NCBI GenBank assembly: GCA_003577245.1
Contig: QEVS01000003.1
Span: 178,300-242,299, forward strand
Reading direction: 5' to 3'
Source: a bacterium
GTDB lineage: Bacteria; Chloroflexota; Dehalococcoidia; Tepidiformales; Tepidiformaceae
DNA length: 64,000 bases
Below, one piece after another: positions 25,301-34,729 of the stretch. Under the pieces are notes generated by a model that made no database searches, was not told where the DNA came from, and saw nothing but the letters and a program-made list of their open reading frames with translations. Positions within the stretch are counted from its first letter, which is position 1. Each line of letters begins with the position of its first letter. The translations under genes were made by a program, and so were the position numbers.

Positions 25301-26512
25301 TCAGTCCTCGATCGCCCCGTAGACGATGCTCTTGAGCTGGCCCCTGAAATTGAATGTCGCCGAAGGCATCAGTTGCGTCATGAGAATGACCGACAGGTCT
25401 TCGGTCGGGTCAACCCAGAAGATTGTGGAGGCCGCGCCGCCCCAGTAGTAGTCGCCGGCCCCTACCGTCCCCGCTGCTACCTCGCCGAGCGTCATGGCGA
25501 AGCCGAGTCCGAATCCGACACCCTCGTACGCCGTCTCAGAAAAGGCGCCGATCGCCATCTGCGTCAGGTCACGGCCACCGGCCAGGTGGTTCTGCGTCAT
25601 AAGCCGCAATGTCCGCGAGCCGAGTATGCGATTGCCGTCGAGCTCCCCGCCCCGCCGCAGCATCTCGCAGAACCGGAAGTAGTCGGCGGTCGTGCTAACG
25701 AGGCCGCCTCCTCCGGAAAAGAACGAGGGCTCCCGCAGAAACGTGCTCCGTTCGGGGTCGTCAATCAGCCCCAGCGACTTGTCGGGCCTCCGCTGGTAGT
25801 TCGCGGCAAAGCGGCTCACCTTCTCGGGCGGAATCCCGAAGGCCGTGTCCTTCATTCCCAGTGGGTCGAAGATCGTCTCCCGCAGGTAGCGGTCGAAACG
25901 CTTGCCCGAGATGGCCTCCACCAGGTAGCCGCAGACATCCGTGGCCAGGGAGTACATCCACCGCTCACCCGGGTGGTAACGCAAAGGAACCTGAGCCAGC
26001 TTGTCGACGAAGGTCCGCAAGGTCTCCCCCTCGCTTCGCTCGATGCGCAGCTGCTGGTAGGCGCGGTCCGCCGGGTGGTTCCCGGCCCCGTATGAGAGGC
26101 CAGCTGTGTGGCTGAGGACGTGCCGGAACGTCATTGGCTGGTTGGGGGCGCACGTCTCCATGCCCTCGCCTTCGCCCGAGACGTAGACGCGGTGGTTCTT
26201 CCACTCCGGGATCACCCTGCTCACCGGATCATTCAGGTGAAAGTAGCCCTGCTCGTAGAGCGTCATCAGAGCCACCGACGTGATCGGCTTCGTCATCGAG
26301 TAGATGCGAAAGATCGTGTCGTCCTGCACCGGCTTCCCGCGCTCCCGGTCGGCAAGGCCAAAGGAACGGTGGTAGGCGGGAATGCCATGACGGGCTACCA
26401 GCACCTGGCACCCGGCGATTTTGCCGGGTTCGATGTAGTTCCGTTCAAGGTGCGCTGTGACGCGCTCGAGGCGCTCGGGCGAGAACCCGGCCTGCCGGGG
26501 TGCGAGTTCCAA
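25301..26512 (-). CDS. Serine hydrolase, class C beta-lactamase fold (EstB-like)
   Basis: 403 residues. The nucleophile motif S-x-x-K is SMTK at ~72-75 (FRIYSMTKPITS). The tyrosine motif is YSLATD at ~181. The third motif, KTG in true beta-lactamases, is replaced by WGG (DYYWGGAASTIFW), the pattern of EstB-type esterases. It is therefore more likely an esterase or transesterase than a beta-lactamase. No signal peptide is apparent, so it is probably cytoplasmic. It is divergent from the SDR gene; the 115-base region between them carries a GGAAAGGAA ribosome-binding site for the SDR and no clear promoter consensus. Confidence 0.88.
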   Translation of the reverse strand: MELAPRQAGFSPERLERVTAHLERNYIEPGKIAGCQVLVARHGIPAYHRSFGLADRERGKPVQDDTIFRIYSMTKPITSVALMTLYEQGYFHLNDPVSRVIPEWKNHRVYVSGEGEGMETCAPNQPMTFRHVLSHTAGLSYGAGNHPADRAYQQLRIERSEGETLRTFVDKLAQVPLRYHPGERWMYSLATDVCGYLVEAISGKRFDRYLRETIFDPLGMKDTAFGIPPEKVSRFAANYQRRPDKSLGLIDDPERSTFLREPSFFSGGGGLVSTTADYFRFCEMLRRGGELDGNRILGSRTLRLMTQNHLAGGRDLTQMAIGAFSETAYEGVGFGLGFAMTLGEVAAGTVGAGDYYWGGAASTIFWVDPTEDLSVILMTQLMPSATFNFRGQLKSIVYGAIED

Positions 26513-26627
26513 TGGCTACTCTCCTCTGGCGAGTTGCACGCGCGAAGCCGCGCGAGTCACGCTCGCGTTCACGTTAGGGTAAGCTTCGCCTGCATATCAA
26601 CTTGAGGAAAGGAACCTCCGCATCACC

Positions 26628-27551
26628 ATGCCCGGAAAGCTGGAAGGCAAGACCGCCATCATCACGGGTGCAGGTCGCGGCATCGGCCGCGGCATCGCGC
26701 TCCTTTATGCGCGTGAAGGCGCGCGCGTCATCGTCAACGACCTCGGCGTCTCGGTCGCCGGGGAGGGAGCCGACAACACCCCCGCCCAGCAAGTGGTCAA
26801 CGAGATAAAGGCCGCCGGCGGCGTGGCCATGGCCAACTACGCCGACGTTGCCGACATGGACCAGGCCGAAGACCTCATTCGCCAGGCCCTCAACGAGTGG
26901 GGCCAGCTCGACATCCTCGTCAACGTTGCCGGCATCCTCCGCGACCGCATGGTGTTCAACATGACCGAAGAGGACTGGGACGCCGTGGTGCGCGTGCATA
27001 TGAAGGGCACCTTCGCCACCACCCGCTTCGCCTCCCTCCACTGGCGCCAGAGGCGCGAAGGCGGCCGCCTGATCAACTTCACCTCGGGTTCCGGGCTCTT
27101 TGGAGCGCCCGGTCAGCCGAACTACGCTGCTGCCAAGATGGGCATCTGGGGGTTCACCCTGAGTTGCGCTCGTGCCCTCGGCCGCTATGGCGTAACCGCT
27201 AACTCAATCGCCCCCGGCGCCGCCACCCGCATGACCGACACCGTTCCCGACGAGCGCCGCCTGGGCGGTGCGCCCGTCCGGGCCGAATCGGCCGAAGGGA
27301 CCGAACGCGACCCTGCAAACATCGCCCCCACCTGCCTCTACCTCGCCAGTGAGGAAGGCGGCTGGATCACCGGCAAGTGCTTCGGCGTCGCCGGATTCCG
27401 CGTAACGCTCTACAACAACATCGCTCCCCAGGTTGTGCTCCAGGGCACCGAACCGTGGTCGACGGGCGTGTTGTTCGAGCGCTTCCCCCAGGCCTTCGGC
27501 CAGGCTATCCCCGAATCCGAGCGGCCGAAGCCTGTGCCGGCCACCGCGTAG
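26628..27551 (+). CDS. Short-chain dehydrogenase/reductase (acyl-CoA-type)
   Basis: 307 residues, classical SDR. The cofactor motif is TGAGRGIGRGIA at ~14-25, followed by NVAGILRD (NNAG variant), catalytic Ser in NFTSGSGLFG and the Tyr-Lys pair in NYAAAKMG. The insert VIVNDLGVSVAGEGADNTPA resembles the N-terminal dehydrogenase domain of multifunctional beta-oxidation enzymes (HSD17B4-type), suggesting a hydroxyacyl-CoA substrate. That fits the thioesterase and carboxylase nearby. The gene ends at a strong palindromic hairpin shared with the convergent TesB gene. Confidence 0.9.
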   Translation: MPGKLEGKTAIITGAGRGIGRGIALLYAREGARVIVNDLGVSVAGEGADNTPAQQVVNEIKAAGGVAMANYADVADMDQAEDLIRQALNEWGQLDILVNVAGILRDRMVFNMTEEDWDAVVRVHMKGTFATTRFASLHWRQRREGGRLINFTSGSGLFGAPGQPNYAAAKMGIWGFTLSCARALGRYGVTANSIAPGAATRMTDTVPDERRLGGAPVRAESAEGTERDPANIAPTCLYLASEEGGWITGKCFGVAGFRVTLYNNIAPQVVLQGTEPWSTGVLFERFPQAFGQAIPESERPKPVPATA

Positions 27552-27580
27552 AGCGCCGCGCGATCTGCCTGGCTGTACAT

Positions 27581-27602
27581 GGGGGCGCCACGTGGCGCCC
27601 CC
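27581..27602. terminator. Palindromic hairpin between convergent SDR and TesB genes
   Basis: A perfect 9-bp stem (GGGGGCGCC / GGCGCCCCC) closes an ACGT loop, so it reads the same on both strands. It lies 30 bases after the SDR stop and 3 bases after the TesB stop on the other strand. There is no T-run, but the position is right for a bidirectional terminator. Confidence 0.7.
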
Positions 27603-27604
27603 AG

Positions 27605-28537
27605 TCACTCCTTCGGCGCTGCACGGCCCCGCGGGTCGCGCACCAGCCCTTCCTGGGCAACCGAAACCACGCGCGTGCCGTCCTGGTGGTACATGCCCCC
27701 GAAGATGAGCCCGCGCGCCCCAAACCCGACCGGGCTCTCGCTGTGGTAGAGCAGCCAGTCGTCCCAGTTGGGCGTGCGGTGCACCCACACGGAGTGGTCC
27801 AGGCTGGCCGCCATGCGCTGGTACCCCATCGGGTTCCCGCGGCTTCCCGGCGGCCCGGGAGGCCTGGCACTGCCACCCCAGGCAATCGTGCCCAGCAAGC
27901 CGCTATCGCTGGCGAAAACAAGAAACGCCGTGTGGATGCGTGGGTCCGGCGGAAGTTCGCCCTTGGGGCGAATCCACACTTTGCGCGAGGGGAGTTCGCC
28001 CGGCGCGGCCCCTCCCTTCGGCGGGTAGGCGTGCTTCGTCTCGATCGGGTGGAGGCGCATCCAGCGCGTGGGCGCATCGCCAAGCTGCTTCACTTCCTCC
28101 TTCATCTCCTCGCGCATCACGTCTTCCCAGTTCGGGAGGGTGCCGGGCGCGGGAGCGGCGGGTATCGGACCCTGGTAATCCATCCCCTCTTCGTGCACTG
28201 CAAAGCTGGTCGAAATGCTGAAGATCGCTTCGCCACCCTGGTAGGCCACGACATCACGCGAGGTAAAGGTGCGCCCATCCCGGATACGGTAGACGGTGTA
28301 CCGGATTGGGGCGGTGTGGCTCCCCGGCCGCAGGAAGTAAGCGTGGAGGGAGTGAAGGTTGCCCTTTTCGGGCTCAACGGTGTTGCTGGCGGCCATTACC
28401 GCCTGTGCAGCAACCATCCCCCCAAAGAGGCGCCCCATTCCCGGTCCGGGGTCGCCGAGGAAGAGGTCCTTATCGAGCTGTTCAAGTTGAAGCTGGCGGA
28501 TGAGCCGGTCGACTGATGAGAGGTGCGAATCTGGCAT
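27605..28537 (-). CDS. Acyl-CoA thioesterase II (TesB-like)
   Basis: 310 residues from the ATG at 28537; the frame is open further upstream but without similarity. It is a double-hotdog TesB protein: N-terminal hotdog with GDPGPGMGRLFGGMVAAQAV, and second hotdog with ASLDHSVWVHRTPNWDDWLL, HSESPVGFGARGLIFGGMYH and DGTRVVSVAQEGLVR. The conserved Asp before H-S-V-W-V and the Thr/Gln positions of the TesB active site are recognisable. It hydrolyses medium- and long-chain acyl-CoA to fatty acid and CoA. It converges on the SDR gene and follows a luciferase-like oxidoreductase on the same strand. Confidence 0.92.
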   Translation of the reverse strand: MPDSHLSSVDRLIRQLQLEQLDKDLFLGDPGPGMGRLFGGMVAAQAVMAASNTVEPEKGNLHSLHAYFLRPGSHTAPIRYTVYRIRDGRTFTSRDVVAYQGGEAIFSISTSFAVHEEGMDYQGPIPAAPAPGTLPNWEDVMREEMKEEVKQLGDAPTRWMRLHPIETKHAYPPKGGAAPGELPSRKVWIRPKGELPPDPRIHTAFLVFASDSGLLGTIAWGGSARPPGPPGSRGNPMGYQRMAASLDHSVWVHRTPNWDDWLLYHSESPVGFGARGLIFGGMYHQDGTRVVSVAQEGLVRDPRGRAAPKE

Positions 28538-28592
28538 TTGCACAATCTTATCGGCACGCTGCCGCGGGCGCTCTTGCCGCCGCCGGTTTGGG

Positions 28593-29522
28593 TCAGAGGC
28601 CCCGCTGCGCCGCGCTCGCCATGAACGCGTACGTCCGTTCCGGGCAACCGGGGTCATCTTCCACCGGGTAGGTCACGCCAAGAAAATCCGTCACCCCGAT
28701 TTCCGCAAGCTGGCGCAGCTGCGCCCGCACCTCTGCCTCGTCCCCAATGATGGCCACTCCCGATGGCTCTGCCGCACCCTCGCGATCGAGGACCGCCCGG
28801 TACGAGGGCAACGCACCATAGCCGGCGAAGGCCTTTGCGGCTGCTGCCTTCGCCGCTTCGGGTTTCCCCGTCACGGCGATGGGAAACCCCGAAACGATGC
28901 GAGGAGCCTTGCGCCCGCCCTCGCGAGCCGCGGCCGTGATGGTTGGAACCGCCACTTCTCCCAGGTACTTCGGGCCTCCCATCCACGTCCCTGTGCCATC
29001 CGCCATGCGCCCCGCCAGCGCCAGCATCTGCGGACCGAGAGCGGCCACAACCACGTCCGGCTGGCCGGCCCCCGGCACTGAAAGCCGCGCCGACACCCGG
29101 TATTCCTTTCCCTGGAACTGCGCGGGTCGCCCTTCAATGAGCGGCACGAGCACCGAAAGGTACTCACGCATGTGGCGAATGGGCTTCCCGTAATCAAGCC
29201 CGAGAACGTTTTCCATGAGCACCTTATGGCTGAGGCCAATGCCGAGGGTGAACCTCCCTCCCGTTGCCGCCGAGGCGGTCAGCGCCTGCTGGGCCAGCGC
29301 CACCGGGTGGCGCGGGTAGGTGGGCACAACAAAGGTTCCCAGCTCTATGCGCGAGGTGACTTGCCCCGCCAGCGCCGCGGCCATGACAGCGTCATTCCCG
29401 AAAATGTGCGTCAGCCAGGCCGACGCGAAACCATCCTTCTCTGCTTGCTGGCAGCGCGCGATCACCGTGGGCAGGCTCCCATCCTCGCTCGCTACCACCC
29501 CGATACCAATGCCGAAGCGCAT
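28593..29522 (-). CDS. Luciferase-like F420-dependent oxidoreductase (TIGR03564-like)
   Basis: 309 residues: MRFGIGIGVVASEDGSLPTV, EKDGFASAWLTHIFGNDAVM, SRIELGTFVVPTYPRHPVAL and RFTLGIGLSHKVLMENVLGL give the LLM TIM barrel with its flavin/F420-binding region. The typical C-terminal part includes IGDEAEVRAQLRQLAEIGVT. It differs from the other LLM gene at 20444-21493 and belongs to a different subgroup. Substrate unknown. The TesB gene follows it by 55 bases. The 60-base gap upstream to the ABC permease stop has no recognisable signal. Confidence 0.88.
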   Translation of the reverse strand: MRFGIGIGVVASEDGSLPTVIARCQQAEKDGFASAWLTHIFGNDAVMAAALAGQVTSRIELGTFVVPTYPRHPVALAQQALTASAATGGRFTLGIGLSHKVLMENVLGLDYGKPIRHMREYLSVLVPLIEGRPAQFQGKEYRVSARLSVPGAGQPDVVVAALGPQMLALAGRMADGTGTWMGGPKYLGEVAVPTITAAAREGGRKAPRIVSGFPIAVTGKPEAAKAAAAKAFAGYGALPSYRAVLDREGAAEPSGVAIIGDEAEVRAQLRQLAEIGVTDFLGVTYPVEDDPGCPERTYAFMASAAQRGL

Positions 29523-29582
29523 CCTAAACCTCCGTTGTCCCGACAGCCTAACGGAGCCGGGCCACGCGCGGTACCCTCCCGG

Positions 29583-30341
29583 CTATCCCCAGCGGAAACG
29601 GAACAGCCCGGCGGCTGCGGTGCAGACGAAGAATGCCACCGTGATGAGCGATGCCCGGGTGTCCCAGCCGTAGCCCAGCCACGTTTCCTGGAGCATCAGG
29701 ACGACGTGCGTCAGCGGCAGGAAGTCGCTCAACGTCCGCATTGAGGTGGTGAGCACGCCGCGGGGTGGCCCGCCGCCCGAGATGAACATCATCATGAAGA
29801 ACAGGATCAGCCCGCCCCCCTGGGCGGTGCGGGCTGTTGGCAGTATCGCTCCGAGGAAGATCCCGATGGCCGCGAATGCTCCTGCCCCAAGCAGCCAGGC
29901 GCCCAGTGTCGCAAGTGGCATCTCGGGCGCTTGAGTACCGTAGAAAAGGGTCGACGACACGGTAATGGCGATTGCTCCCACAGCCGCGATCCCAAGCGCC
30001 ACAGCCACCTGCGAAATGATTATGGCCCCGGCCGGGAAGCCCGCGGCGCGGAAACGCCGCAGCACGCCACGCTCCCGGTAGGTCGCGAGCCTGAGCGGAA
30101 GGCTGATTAGCCCCATCGAGGCCATCACGATGCCTACGTAAGCCGGCACGTAGTAGTCGGCGGGGCCCACCCCACGCCACACCTCCAGGGATTCCGGGTC
30201 CTCGGTATCGATTTCGTTCCCAAAGACTCCGGCCAGGATGAACATCACGAAAAACGGGAAGGCAAACGAGAAGATCAGAGCCATCGGCTCGCGAAAGAAG
30301 AGCTTCATCTCGATCCAGGTAAGCTTGGGCGTCGCTCTCAC
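29583..30341 (-). CDS. ABC-2 type exporter permease
   Basis: 252 residues with six predicted membrane segments. The N-terminal stretch KLTWIEMKLFFREPMALIFS, then FPFFVMFILAGVFG, is typical of ABC-2 permeases of the DrrB/NatB type. Later helices include AAVGAIAITVSSTLFYGTQ and ILFFMMMFISGGGPPRGVLT, and the conserved loop before the last helices reads LPLTHVVLMLQETWLG. It overlaps the ATPase stop by 4 bases, so the two are translated together. Cargo is not predictable; drug or lipid export is common in this family. Confidence 0.88.
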   Translation of the reverse strand: MRATPKLTWIEMKLFFREPMALIFSFAFPFFVMFILAGVFGNEIDTEDPESLEVWRGVGPADYYVPAYVGIVMASMGLISLPLRLATYRERGVLRRFRAAGFPAGAIIISQVAVALGIAAVGAIAITVSSTLFYGTQAPEMPLATLGAWLLGAGAFAAIGIFLGAILPTARTAQGGGLILFFMMMFISGGGPPRGVLTTSMRTLSDFLPLTHVVLMLQETWLGYGWDTRASLITVAFFVCTAAAGLFRFRWG

Positions 30342-31246
30342 TGCCCGCCGTGCCCGCCCACGAGGTTGAGAAAGGCGTCTTCGAGCGTCGGACGCTCGAA
30401 GTGCAGGTCGGCCGGGTAGATGCCCCGTGCGCCCAGCGCCGCTGCCGTGTGCGCCAGCACCGCGCCGTGGCCGCTCACTTCAATGCGCCTCCCCCGGCGC
30501 GCCACGCCGTCGACGCAGGGGACCGAACCGAGCCAGGAAAGGTCGCCCTCGCCGGTGCTGAAAATCACGCGGCTGTCGCCGCCGTGTGCCGCCACGAGGC
30601 CCCCGGGCGTGTCGAGCGCTGCCACCCGCCCGCGGTGGAAGACGGCAATCCGGTCGCAGAGGGCTTCCGCTTCGTCCATGAAGTGGGTGACGAGCACGAC
30701 GGTTGCGCCATGCTCGCGCACCGCCGCTATCAGCTCCCACGCGAGCCGCCGCGCCGAAGGGTCGAGCCCGGTTGTCATCTCGTCGAGAAACACAAGCCGC
30801 GGCGCGTTCACCAGCGCCAGGGCAACGAAGAGACGCTGTTGTTGCCCGCCCGAAAGGCTTGCGAATACAGCATTGAGCTTTCCCGTGAGCCCCCACCGCT
30901 CTGCCAGTTCCCGCCAGTCCACGGCTGAGCGCGAGCGCGATGCGAAGAGGTCCAGCGCCTCCCACACCTTTATCCGGTCGGGCAGGTTCGATTCCTGCAG
31001 CTGGCTCCCGATGAGTTGCCGGACCTGCGTGCCGTGGCTGCCCGGGTCCAGGCCCAGCACTTCCACTTCGCCGCCGGAGCGGGAACGCAACCCCTGCAGG
31101 CACTCAACGGTTGTTGTCTTGCCCGAGCCGTTGGGCCCAATGATGCCGAAGATCTCCCCCTCGTCCACGTGAAACGAGACGTCGTCGACCGCCACGACCT
31201 CCCCGTAGGTCCTGCGAAGGTTGCGAACCACCACCGCACGCGCCAT
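30338..31246 (-). CDS. ABC exporter ATP-binding protein (DrrA-like)
   Basis: 302 residues. Walker A GPNGSGKTT, signature LSGGQQQRL, Walker B LVFLDEMTTGLDPSARRLAW and switch His (VLVTHFMDE) are all intact. The C-terminal ~70 residues (VIFSTGEGDLSWLGSVPCVD) are the accessory domain of the CcmA/DrrA multidrug subfamily. It couples ATP hydrolysis to the permease encoded immediately downstream. The start ATG at 31246 is 132 bases from the divergent radical SAM gene; that region shows no convincing promoter. Confidence 0.92.
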   Translation of the reverse strand: MARAVVVRNLRRTYGEVVAVDDVSFHVDEGEIFGIIGPNGSGKTTTVECLQGLRSRSGGEVEVLGLDPGSHGTQVRQLIGSQLQESNLPDRIKVWEALDLFASRSRSAVDWRELAERWGLTGKLNAVFASLSGGQQQRLFVALALVNAPRLVFLDEMTTGLDPSARRLAWELIAAVREHGATVVLVTHFMDEAEALCDRIAVFHRGRVAALDTPGGLVAAHGGDSRVIFSTGEGDLSWLGSVPCVDGVARRGRRIEVSGHGAVLAHTAAALGARGIYPADLHFERPTLEDAFLNLVGGHGGQ

Positions 31247-31378
31247 GCGCGGATTCTAGGCCAGGTCACCGCAAAGGGCCGGGCGTCGCCAGCACGTGAC
31301 AGCGGCCCCATGTCTGTGGCTAACATGGATCGCTGAACCCCAATCGCTCAGCCTCAGAGGCGCGAAAGACAGAAACCA

Positions 31379-33265
31379 ATGACAGCCACCATTGACGACC
31401 TCCTGGCAAGGGTGACCAAGCCCGCCCGCTACTCCGGCGGCGAGTGGAACAGCGTCACCAAACCCTGGGGCGCGACTTCGGTTCGCATCGCCCTCTGCTA
31501 TCCCGACTGCTACGACATCGGGATGTCGAACATGGGCCTGGGCATCCTCTATGACATCCTCAACCGCGTCGATGACATCGCTTGCGAACGCGCCTATGCC
31601 CCCTGGGAGGACATGGAAGCAGAGATGCGCCGCGAAGGCGTCCCCCTCTGGAGCCTCGAAAACCGGCGTCCCCTGCGCGACTTCGATGTCGTGGGCTTCA
31701 CCTTCCAGTACGAGATGACGTACACCAACGTCCTCAACATGCTCGACCTCGGTGGTATCCCCGTGCGTGCGGACGAACGCGGCAACGAGCATCCCCTCGT
31801 CATCGCCGGTGGCAGCGGCTGCTTCAACCCCGAACCCATGTCCCCGTTCATCGATGCCTTCCTCATCGGGGAGGGCGAAGAAGCCGTGATTGAAATCGCC
31901 GGCCTTGTCCGCAACTGGCGGCGAGATCGCACGCCGCGCGCGCAGCGCCTCCGCGATCTGCTCAGCGTCTCCGGCGTCTACGTGCCCTCGTTCTATGAGC
32001 CCTCCTACGACCCTGGAGGCCGCTTCCAGGCGCTTCTGCCCCGGGTTGCCGAGGCGCCCCGGGTGGTGAGACGCCGCATTCTGGAGGCGCTCCCTCCGCC
32101 GCTGGTGCGGCCCATCGTTCCCTTCCTGCAGACCATCCACGACCGCGCCGTGGTCGAGATCCAGCGCGGTTGCACCCAGGGATGCCGCTTCTGCCAGGCA
32201 GGAATGATCTACCGCCCGGCGCGCGAGCGTTCGCCCGCCCAGGTGGCCGAAGCGGCCCGCCAGCTCATGGCCAACACCGGCTATGACGAGCTGTCGCTCC
32301 TTTCTCTCAGCACCACCGACCACAGCGAGATCGTGCCCATGGTGCGCCAGCTCACGTCGGCCTTCGAGAACCTGAAGATCGGCCTGCCAAGCACCCGCGT
32401 GGATTCCTTCTCCGTCGATGTGGCCGAAGCCGTGGCCCGCGGCAAGAAGCACACCCTCACCCTCGCTCCCGAAGCCGGCAGCCAGCGCATGCGCGATGCC
32501 ATCAACAAGCGCGTGACCGAGGCCGACCTGCTTGGCGCCGCCGAGAACGCCTTCGCGCGCGGCTGGACTGGCATCAAGATGTACTTCATGGTTGGCCTCC
32601 CCACCGAGACCATGGACGACGTGGCCGGCATCGTGGAGATGGGGGAGAAGGTCCGCGCCCTCGGCCGCAAACACATCGGCAACCGCGCGCGCGTGCGCGT
32701 GAGCACCAGCAACCTCGTGCCCAAGCCGCACACGCCCTTCCAGTGGGCCTACCAGGAGACCGCCGCCGAACTCGATCCGAAGCACCGCTACCTGCGCGAT
32801 TCCTGCCGCGGCGCCGGCCTCGAGTTCAGCTGGAACGACCCTCGCGACAGCTTCGTTGAAGCCGTCCTCAGCCGCGGCGACCGCCGCGTGGGCGAAGCCG
32901 TCTACCAGGCCTGGCGGCGCGGCGCCCGCTTCGATGCCTGGGGCGAGTACTTCAACGCCGGACGTTGGGCCGAAGCCTTCGCCGCCGCCGGTGTCGATGC
33001 TGCCTGGTATGCGCATCGCGAGTGGGACACCGCCGAACCCCTGCCCTGGGACCACATCGATTCGGGCGTGACGAAGGCCTATCTCCGCGGCCAGTGGAGG
33101 TCGACCCTCACCGGCAAGACCATCGCCGATTGCCATCACGGCGAGTGCAACGTCTGCGGCATGCAGGACCTGCCCGTGGCAGACTGCGTAGTGAAACTCA
33201 ACCGGCTCGTGCAGTCGCGAAGGAGCGCCCGCGAGCACGAGGGGGAAGCGGTGGAGCTTGTCTAG
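31379..33265 (+). CDS. B12-binding radical SAM protein, TIGR03960-like
   Basis: 628 residues. The N-terminal ~230 residues (VRIALCYPDCYDIGMSNMGL, FQYEMTYTNVLNMLDLGGIP) have the cobalamin-binding-like fold. The radical SAM cluster is GCTQGCRFCQAG (C-x3-C-x2-C, ~residues 264-271), followed by the barrel (LAPEAGSQRMRDAINK). The C-terminal part has a Cys-rich segment, CHHGECNVCGMQD. The family is widespread in Chloroflexota, Actinobacteria and Firmicutes, usually with a DUF2344 partner that may be fused or separate; no partner is visible here. A tRNA/rRNA modification or iron-sulfur maturation role is sometimes proposed, but no reaction is established. Confidence 0.85.
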   Translation: MTATIDDLLARVTKPARYSGGEWNSVTKPWGATSVRIALCYPDCYDIGMSNMGLGILYDILNRVDDIACERAYAPWEDMEAEMRREGVPLWSLENRRPLRDFDVVGFTFQYEMTYTNVLNMLDLGGIPVRADERGNEHPLVIAGGSGCFNPEPMSPFIDAFLIGEGEEAVIEIAGLVRNWRRDRTPRAQRLRDLLSVSGVYVPSFYEPSYDPGGRFQALLPRVAEAPRVVRRRILEALPPPLVRPIVPFLQTIHDRAVVEIQRGCTQGCRFCQAGMIYRPARERSPAQVAEAARQLMANTGYDELSLLSLSTTDHSEIVPMVRQLTSAFENLKIGLPSTRVDSFSVDVAEAVARGKKHTLTLAPEAGSQRMRDAINKRVTEADLLGAAENAFARGWTGIKMYFMVGLPTETMDDVAGIVEMGEKVRALGRKHIGNRARVRVSTSNLVPKPHTPFQWAYQETAAELDPKHRYLRDSCRGAGLEFSWNDPRDSFVEAVLSRGDRRVGEAVYQAWRRGARFDAWGEYFNAGRWAEAFAAAGVDAAWYAHREWDTAEPLPWDHIDSGVTKAYLRGQWRSTLTGKTIADCHHGECNVCGMQDLPVADCVVKLNRLVQSRRSAREHEGEAVELV

Positions 33266-33391
33266 CACCGCAGCCCCGGGAGAGGCGGAGAGCCCCGGGC
33301 TCGGTCGAACAATCTGCAGCGGCGCGATACCATCCGGCTGCGCCCGGCCGGTCATCGCCGTGCGACGCCTGACCCCGGCGGTCCACTGCTA

Positions 33392-34681
33392 ATGCGACCT
33401 GGCCGAATGGCTCCCGGGCTCTGGGCGGCTGTCTGCGCCGTCCTCATCAGCGCCTGCGGTGGAGGCGGCGACGAAGGCGCGCCCGCGGCCGTCACGGGCA
33501 GCCCCGCCTCACCCTCCGCTTCAGGAGACCCCGCCGCGGTCGTGGCCACCATCAAGGGTGATGCGACGGGCGTCACCGCCACCGAAATCAGGATCGGCTC
33601 CTACTACCCGAAGACCGGCCCGTCTGCCATCCACGACCACATCGAGAAGGGCTGGACTCTCTACTTCGATGAGGTGAACCGGAAGGGCGGCATAGCCGGC
33701 CGCAAGGTGCGCTTCCTGGTCGAAGATGATGCCTTCAACCCCTCAATCACGGTGGCCATGGTGAAGAAGCTGGTGGAGCAGGACCAGGTGTTCATGCTCT
33801 TCAACGGATTGGGAACGCCGACCAGCCTGGCGACCGTCGGCTACCTGGAGCAGCACGGCGTCCCGAGCCTCTTCATAGCCTCCGGGGCCTCCCGCTGGGC
33901 GACCGCCGGGCCCGCCTTCATCGGTCTCCAGCCCGACTTCGTTGCCGAGGGCAGGGCGCTCGGCGAATTCATGCTGCGCAACTTCCCCGGCAAGAAGTAC
34001 GGCATCATCTTCCAGAACGACGACATGGGAAAGAGCGGCCGCGATGGAATCAAGGCCGCCGTCGGGACAGGCCTCACACTCGTCGGCGAAGAGACCTACG
34101 AGGCAGGCACCGCCGACATCACCAGCCAGGCCCTGAAGCTCACCAATGCCGGCGCCGAGGTCATTGGCGCCTACGCCATGGCGACTCAGCTCGCCGGCAT
34201 GCTGAAGAACGTTCGAGCCCAGGGGAAGAGCGTCACCTTCCTCGCCTCTTCCATCTCGGCCCAGAGCACCACCGCTCGCCTGGCCGAAGGCGCCATGGAC
34301 GGCGTTTACACGGCGGGTTACGTGCCCGACCCCTCCGAGGCCGCATCCAACCCGGCCGTACGGAAGGTCGTGGAATTCCTCCGCGAGCACGGTGTGGAGC
34401 ATCCCACCACCAACCACATCTACGGCTGGATGGCCGCCGAGCACCTGGAGCGCCTCCTGACCGTCACGGGCCCCAACCTGAACCGCGCCTCCCTCCTCTT
34501 CGCACTGGAGAACCTTGCCTTCCAGGGCGACTGGCAATGCTCCATCTGTTATGCCCCCACCATCGTCACCGGCAACGACCGGAGGCCGATTGAGACAATG
34601 TTCATCCAGCGCTGGGACGAAGCGAAGCACGCCTTCGTGCGCGTCGGGGACCTCATCGATATCGAGACCACGCACCGGTAG
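33392..34681 (+). CDS. ABC-type substrate-binding lipoprotein (branched-chain amino acid type)
   Basis: 429 residues. The signal peptide MAPGLWAAVCAVLISAC ends in a lipobox (LISAC), so the mature protein is a lipoprotein. A Gly/Pro/Ala/Ser-rich linker follows. The remainder is a type I periplasmic-binding fold of the LivJ group: IRIGSYYPKTGPSAIHDHIE, GGIAGRKVRFLVEDDAFNPS, YGIIFQNDDMGKSGRDGIK. The ligand could be an amino acid, amide or aromatic compound. No permease or ATPase of the Liv system is nearby, so it is an orphan binding protein here. It is 126 bases after the radical SAM gene. Confidence 0.88.
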   Translation: MRPGRMAPGLWAAVCAVLISACGGGGDEGAPAAVTGSPASPSASGDPAAVVATIKGDATGVTATEIRIGSYYPKTGPSAIHDHIEKGWTLYFDEVNRKGGIAGRKVRFLVEDDAFNPSITVAMVKKLVEQDQVFMLFNGLGTPTSLATVGYLEQHGVPSLFIASGASRWATAGPAFIGLQPDFVAEGRALGEFMLRNFPGKKYGIIFQNDDMGKSGRDGIKAAVGTGLTLVGEETYEAGTADITSQALKLTNAGAEVIGAYAMATQLAGMLKNVRAQGKSVTFLASSISAQSTTARLAEGAMDGVYTAGYVPDPSEAASNPAVRKVVEFLREHGVEHPTTNHIYGWMAAEHLERLLTVTGPNLNRASLLFALENLAFQGDWQCSICYAPTIVTGNDRRPIETMFIQRWDEAKHAFVRVGDLIDIETTHR

Positions 34682-34729
34682 CAGGCGCCGATGCCGCGCG
34701 CCCGGCAGGCGTCCTAAGATGCACAGGCA

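Noticed and set aside
25301-26512. Calling the serine hydrolase a beta-lactamase
   Set aside because: The third motif is WGG rather than KTG and no signal peptide is seen, which fits an EstB-type esterase better.
30983-30997. T-arm-like sequence CAGGTTCGATTCCTG
   Set aside because: It lies inside the ABC ATPase coding sequence and no acceptor, D or anticodon arms can be drawn around it.
33266-33391. Terminator after the radical SAM gene
   Set aside because: Two CCCCGGGC blocks repeat but do not form a convincing long stem, and no T-run follows.
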